Shown here piece after piece: positions 7,365 to 10,067 of a stretch of DNA of 10,067 nt (the stretch's first letter is position 1; the number at the start of each line of letters is the position of its first letter). The notes beneath the pieces are model-generated. The model ran no database searches and was not told the origin of the DNA. It saw only the letters and a program-made list of their open reading frames with translations. The position numbers and the translations under genes were made by a program. This DNA is from Bacillota bacterium. Lineage in GTDB: Bacteria; Bacillota; Clostridia; Christensenellales; QAND01. The stretch is taken from the NCBI GenBank assembly GCA_019415425.1, contig DXZF01000191.1:1-10067 (forward strand), written 5' to 3'.

Positions 7365-7826
7365 ATGTTCCACATCGTGCTGGTGGCGCCACAGATTCCG
7401 CAAAATACCGGCAACATTGCCCGCACGTGCGCGGTGACGGGCTGTAAGTTGCACCTGGTCAAGCCGCTGGGGTTTGACATCTCGGAACGATCGGTGCGGC
7501 GTGCCGGGCTGGACTACTGGGACAAGGTGTTTGTGGACGTGTACGAGGACTTTGCCCAGCTGCAAACGGCGTACCCAACTGCGCCGTTCTATCTGGTGGA
7601 GACGGTGGGCAGCCGCCGCTACGATCAGGTGACGTATCCGCCCGGCGCGTTTTTGGTCTTTGGGCAGGAGACCAAGGGACTGCCCCAGGAAATCGTGCGG
7701 CAGTACCCGCAGACGCTCATCCGGCTGCCGATGCGTGAGGGGCTGCGCAGCCTCAACCTCTCCAACGCCGTGGCGGTGACGGTGTACGAGGCGCTGCGGC
7801 AGAACGGTTTTTGCGGCCTGCAATAG
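7365..7826 (+). CDS. trmL: tRNA (cytidine(34)-2'-O)-methyltransferase TrmL
   Basis: A 153-residue SPOUT methyltransferase of exactly the compact TrmL/YibK/CspR length. It transfers methyl from S-adenosylmethionine to the ribose 2'-OH of the wobble nucleotide of certain leucine tRNAs. The SPOUT motifs are PQNTGNIARTCAVTG (residues 12-26), LVFGQETKGLP (97-107) and IRLPM with RSLNLSNAVAVTVYEALRQ (119-146), which together form the trefoil knot and cofactor site. ATG 7365 is preceded by GGTGAAGAAG, overlapping the DUF362 stop, so translation is probably coupled. It is the last gene of the HAD-DUF362-trmL operon, with a terminator 9 nt downstream. Confidence 0.95.
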   Translation: MFHIVLVAPQIPQNTGNIARTCAVTGCKLHLVKPLGFDISERSVRRAGLDYWDKVFVDVYEDFAQLQTAYPTAPFYLVETVGSRRYDQVTYPPGAFLVFGQETKGLPQEIVRQYPQTLIRLPMREGLRSLNLSNAVAVTVYEALRQNGFCGLQ

Positions 7827-7834
7827 CGTGGCGG

Positions 7835-7861
7835 AAAAGGACGGCCAGGGCCGCCTTTTTT
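7835..7861 (+). terminator. Rho-independent terminator after trmL
   Basis: AAAAGG-A-CGGC (7835-7845) pairs with GCCG-CCTTTT (from 7850), with a single-base A bulge and a 4-nt CAGG loop, followed by six or seven T residues. Confidence 0.85.
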
Positions 7862-8085
7862 GTTGGCAAAGCGGGGATAACCCGCGCGAAGTGGGCGCCC
7901 GGTGCCTCGTTGCGCCCCGCAGCGCGCACACGGATACAAGGCGGGTAAAGCGGCGCATGGCGGTGATGCCCGCTCCATCGGCGTGCAACAGGTCGCCTCT
8001 GGGGCTCTGTCATCGGCCCGCTCACATGGCCGCAGATGGCCGCGGCTCAAAGGGATAGTGGAGCCATTTGGGCACCGCAGACAGA

Positions 8086-8124
8086 TTTCCCGTTTCTTAA
8101 CTAAAAATTTACATTGGATTAACA
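8086..8124 (+). promoter_or_regulatory. PhoP-type box array upstream of the Na/Pi cotransporter
   Basis: TTAACT (8097), TTTACA (8108) and TTAACA (8119) are direct repeats at exact 11-bp intervals, with 5-bp gaps. A weaker TTTCCC (8086) sits one more interval upstream. Bacillus-type PhoP binds four TT(A/T/C)ACA-like repeats at 11-bp spacing, so phosphate-starvation control of the transporter is likely. An extended -10-like TGtGAAAAT (8143-8151) would place the nearest box at the -35 region. Confidence 0.7.
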
Positions 8125-8142
8125 AAAATGCCACCCACAGAA

Positions 8143-8190
8143 TGTGAAAATTCCTTTACACTTATAAATGGTGTTAACGGGAACTTTACA
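8143..8190 (+). promoter_or_regulatory. Transporter promoter zone with a second PhoP-type pair
   Basis: Two -10 candidates are visible: TGtGAAAAT (8143-8151) and TATAAA (8163-8168). Neither has a good -35, as expected for an activator-dependent promoter. TTAACG (8174) and TTTACA (8185) are again 11 bp apart, and another TTTACA lies at 8155, out of phase. The second pair may be a downstream PhoP contact or chance. Confidence 0.4.
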
Positions 8191-8226
8191 GGGGTTGAAA
8201 CCCTGGACATGGGTGGGGGAACGAAG

Positions 8227-9879
8227 ATGACTCTTTACGACGTATTTGCGCTCTTTGGCGGTCTCGGCCTTTTCCTGTACGGCATGGACATGATGGGCAA
8301 GGGATTGGAGTCCGCTGCGGGCAACAAGCTCAAGCAAATTTTGGAAAAACTGACCACCAACCGCATCATGGGCGTATTGGTCGGCACGCTGGTGACGATG
8401 ATCATCCAGTCCAGCTCGGCCACAACCGTCATGCTGGTGGGCTTTGTCAACGCTGGGCTGATGAACCTTTCGCAGGCGTTCGGCGTGATGCTGGGCGCCA
8501 ATATCGGCACGACGATCACGGCGCAGATCATCGCGTTCAACATCTCGGATTGGGCGCCGCTGTTCATCATTTTGGGCGTGCTCCCGATGATGTTTGGCAA
8601 AAAGCGCTCGGTGCGCAGCATCGGGACGATCTGCGCGGGCTTTGGCATCCTGTTCCTGGGCATGAACATGATGGGCGACGCCATGATTCCGCTGCGCAAC
8701 GAGGCGTGGTTTGTCAACCTGATGACCAGCTTCGACAGCCCGCTGTGGGGCGTGATGATCGGATTGCTGGTGACGGCGATCATCCAGTCCAGCTCGGCTT
8801 CGGTGGGCATTTTGCAGGCGCTGGCCGCACAGGGGCTGGTGAGCCTTTCGGCAGGGCTGTACATCGTGTTGGGGTGCAACATCGGCACATGTGCCACAGC
8901 GCTTCTGAGCAGCCTGGGAACCAATGCTATGGCGCGCCGCACCGCTGTGATGCACCTGATCAATAAGACGGTGGGCGCCATCGTGTTCACCATCGTGGTG
9001 TGGTCGCTGCCCATTGCGGACATCGTGGCGTCCTGGAGCCCTGGCGACCCCTCGCGCCAGATCGCCAATTTCCACACCGTGTTCAACATCCTCAACACCC
9101 TGATGCTGTTGCCCTTTGGCTCTGTATGCATCAAGCTGGCGTACCGCATTGTGCGCAGTGGCGGCGACGCGGAGCGCGAACAGCAGTTGCTGTTTGTGGA
9201 CGACCACGTGCTGGAGACGCCCAGCATTGCCACAGTGCAGATGCAAAAGGAGCTGGGGCGCCTGGCCGATAAGGCCAACAAGAACTTCCGGCTTTCGCTC
9301 GAAGCGTTCTTTGAGAAAAACGACGACAAGGCGCAAACGGTCGTGGAGAATGAAAAGACCATCAACACGCTGTGCGGCGAAGTGATGGACTACCTGGTCA
9401 AGATCCAGCAGGTGGAGGAGCTTGCCGAGGCGGACAAGCAGCAGATCTTTGAGATGCACGAGACGGTCAGCAACATCGAGCGCATTTCCGACCACGCAGA
9501 GAACATCGCCGAATACGCGCACGAACGCATCCTGAACAATTCGCCGTTTTCGGATACGGCCATCGACCAGCTGCGGCAGATGGCGGGGCAGGTGCAGCTG
9601 GCGCTGGACGCCAGTGTGCGCGTGCTCAAGCACGAGGGCGACGTCCAGAAGGCGCGCAGCGAGTGCCAGGCATACGAAGAAGAAGTGGACGCGCTGCACA
9701 AGCACCTGCGCGAAGATCACATTCAGCGATTGCAACACGGCGCGTGCGACCCGCGTGCCGGCATGATCTTTGCGGATATGGCCATCGACCTCGAACGCGT
9801 ATCCGACCACGCCACGAATCTGGCGGGCCTGGACGAGGAGGTCGAAAAGCACCACATAGAACCGGTCGTCATCGCGTGA
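8227..9879 (+). CDS. Na/Pi cotransporter family protein with PhoU-like C-terminal domain
   Basis: A 550-residue inner-membrane transporter of NptA/YjbB type. Residues 1-310 hold about eight hydrophobic segments and two Na/Pi-cotransporter repeats, each marked by QSSSA (61-65 and 187-191) followed by GANIGTT (90-96) and GCNIGTC (216-222). These polar motifs form the substrate path for sodium-coupled phosphate movement. Residues about 335-545 form a cytoplasmic PhoU-like helical domain with repeated ERISDHAENIAEYAHE and ERVSDHATNLAG motifs. I chose ATG 8227 because GGGGGA lies 6 nt upstream and the protein then begins at the usual MTLYDVF. The longer frame from 8128 would translate through the promoter. 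PhoP-type boxes upstream suggest induction by low phosphate. Import or export direction is not readable from sequence. Confidence 0.92.
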   Translation: MTLYDVFALFGGLGLFLYGMDMMGKGLESAAGNKLKQILEKLTTNRIMGVLVGTLVTMIIQSSSATTVMLVGFVNAGLMNLSQAFGVMLGANIGTTITAQIIAFNISDWAPLFIILGVLPMMFGKKRSVRSIGTICAGFGILFLGMNMMGDAMIPLRNEAWFVNLMTSFDSPLWGVMIGLLVTAIIQSSSASVGILQALAAQGLVSLSAGLYIVLGCNIGTCATALLSSLGTNAMARRTAVMHLINKTVGAIVFTIVVWSLPIADIVASWSPGDPSRQIANFHTVFNILNTLMLLPFGSVCIKLAYRIVRSGGDAEREQQLLFVDDHVLETPSIATVQMQKELGRLADKANKNFRLSLEAFFEKNDDKAQTVVENEKTINTLCGEVMDYLVKIQQVEELAEADKQQIFEMHETVSNIERISDHAENIAEYAHERILNNSPFSDTAIDQLRQMAGQVQLALDASVRVLKHEGDVQKARSECQAYEEEVDALHKHLREDHIQRLQHGACDPRAGMIFADMAIDLERVSDHATNLAGLDEEVEKHHIEPVVIA

Positions 9880-9891
9880 CGAATGCGAATG

Positions 9892-9924
9892 AAAGGGGAT
9901 GCGCGGTTTGCGCTCCCCTTTTTT
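9892..9924 (+). terminator. Rho-independent terminator after the Na/Pi cotransporter
   Basis: AAAGGGGA-T-GCGC (9892-9904) pairs with GCGC-TCCCCTTT (9910-9921) around GGTTT, with a one-base bulge, followed by a T-run. It starts 13 nt after the stop. Confidence 0.88.
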
Positions 9925-9932
9925 GCCCGCTG

Positions 9933-9961
9933 TGCAAAATCGGCCGGCGCCGTGGTAAAAT
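9933..9961 (+). promoter_or_regulatory. Candidate promoter of the ACT-domain gene
   Basis: TAAAAT (9956-9961) with an extended TGG is a good -10. The -35 position (TGCAAA, 9933-9938, 17-bp spacing) is weak. Transcription would begin about 20 nt before ATG 9987. Confidence 0.45.
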
Positions 9962-9986
9962 GGGAGGACGACAAGGGGGTAGGGAA

Positions 9987-10067
9987 ATGCAGTTACGCTG
10001 GATCGCCGGGGATTTTTCGATCTGCCGGGTACGGGATCTATCGCAGGTAAAGTGGCAGGAGGATTGG
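9987..10067 (+). CDS. ACT domain-containing protein, N-terminal fragment
   Basis: Only 27 codons are in the window, and the gene runs off the right edge. The start MQLRWIAGDFSICRVRDLSQV and the following WQEDW resemble the N-terminus of small (about 130-residue) CASTOR-like ACT-domain proteins of Clostridia, which bind amino acids or other small ligands. This is recognition from memory on a short stretch. ATG 9987 is preceded by a purine-rich AAGGGGGTAGGGAA, serving as ribosome binding site. It has its own candidate promoter and is separated from the transporter by a terminator. Confidence 0.7.
   Translation, partial: MQLRWIAGDFSICRVRDLSQVKWQEDW

Larger units (their letters stand above)
7862..8226. 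other. 365-nt intergenic region between trmL and the Na/Pi transporter
   Basis: No gene with a ribosome binding site is seen here. The first 220 nt are GC-rich with a few short hairpins (GCGGG/CCCGC at 7871-7885, GGGCGC/GCGCCC at 7893-7917) and a short direct repeat ATGGCCGC at 8026 and 8036. From about 8085 the sequence becomes AT-rich and holds the PhoP-type boxes and promoter of the transporter. I cannot support an RNA gene in it. Confidence 0.5.

Noticed and set aside
8128..8226. Upstream start at ATG 8128 for the Na/Pi transporter
   Set aside because: It would translate through the promoter and boxes, adds a non-conserved polar leader, and has no ribosome binding site. ATG 8227 has one.
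8119..9855. Minus-strand frame of 578 codons
   Set aside because: It lies opposite the Na/Pi transporter, is His/Gln/Asp-rich and has no recognisable motif. The plus-strand protein has both transporter repeats and the PhoU-like domain.

Overview
The window looks like a chromosomal segment of a high-GC anaerobic Bacillota (Clostridia-type) genome. The evidence is strong AGGAGG-type ribosome binding sites on most genes, a BclA-like collagen protein fragment, a two-cluster [4Fe-4S] DUF362 protein, a small ACT-domain protein and PhoP-type boxes before a Na/phosphate transporter. No rRNA, tRNA, CRISPR array, integrase or transposase is visible, so a closer taxonomic placement is inference only.

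The window has two compositional halves. Positions 1 to about 2110 are clearly AT-rich. All genes there lie on the minus strand: a TetR regulator (1362-2000), an unrecognised 161-aa protein (727-1212), a 58-aa single-span membrane protein translationally coupled to it (542-718), and an 86-aa DUF6870-like protein (108-368). At the left edge a promoter and Shine-Dalgarno sequence point to another minus-strand gene just outside the window. Two near-identical 36-bp inverted repeats (15-bp arms, 6-bp spacer) sit upstream of tetR and upstream of the 161-aa gene, so one regulator probably controls both. This module looks horizontally acquired, and its function is unknown.

At about 2103-2118 composition changes abruptly to GC-rich. 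The junction falls between an orphan plus-strand promoter with a Shine-Dalgarno sequence and the collagen repeats of a BclA-like protein whose N-terminus is missing. The native gene was cut by an insertion or rearrangement, or the contig is misjoined at the repeats.

The rest is ordinary, tightly packed GC-rich chromosome. An ArsB/NhaD-type permease (3009-4280) and a metallo-beta-lactamase-fold hydrolase (4424-5119) lie on the minus strand, separated by a terminator. A three-gene plus-strand operon follows: Cof-type HAD phosphatase (5303-6157), DUF362 ferredoxin-like protein (6206-7357) and the tRNA methyltransferase TrmL (7365-7826), closed by a terminator. Then comes a 365-nt intergenic region with three or four PhoP-type boxes at exact 11-bp spacing, followed by a Na/Pi cotransporter with a C-terminal PhoU-like domain (8227-9879). 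A terminator, a promoter and the start of an ACT-domain gene (9987 to the window end) complete the segment.
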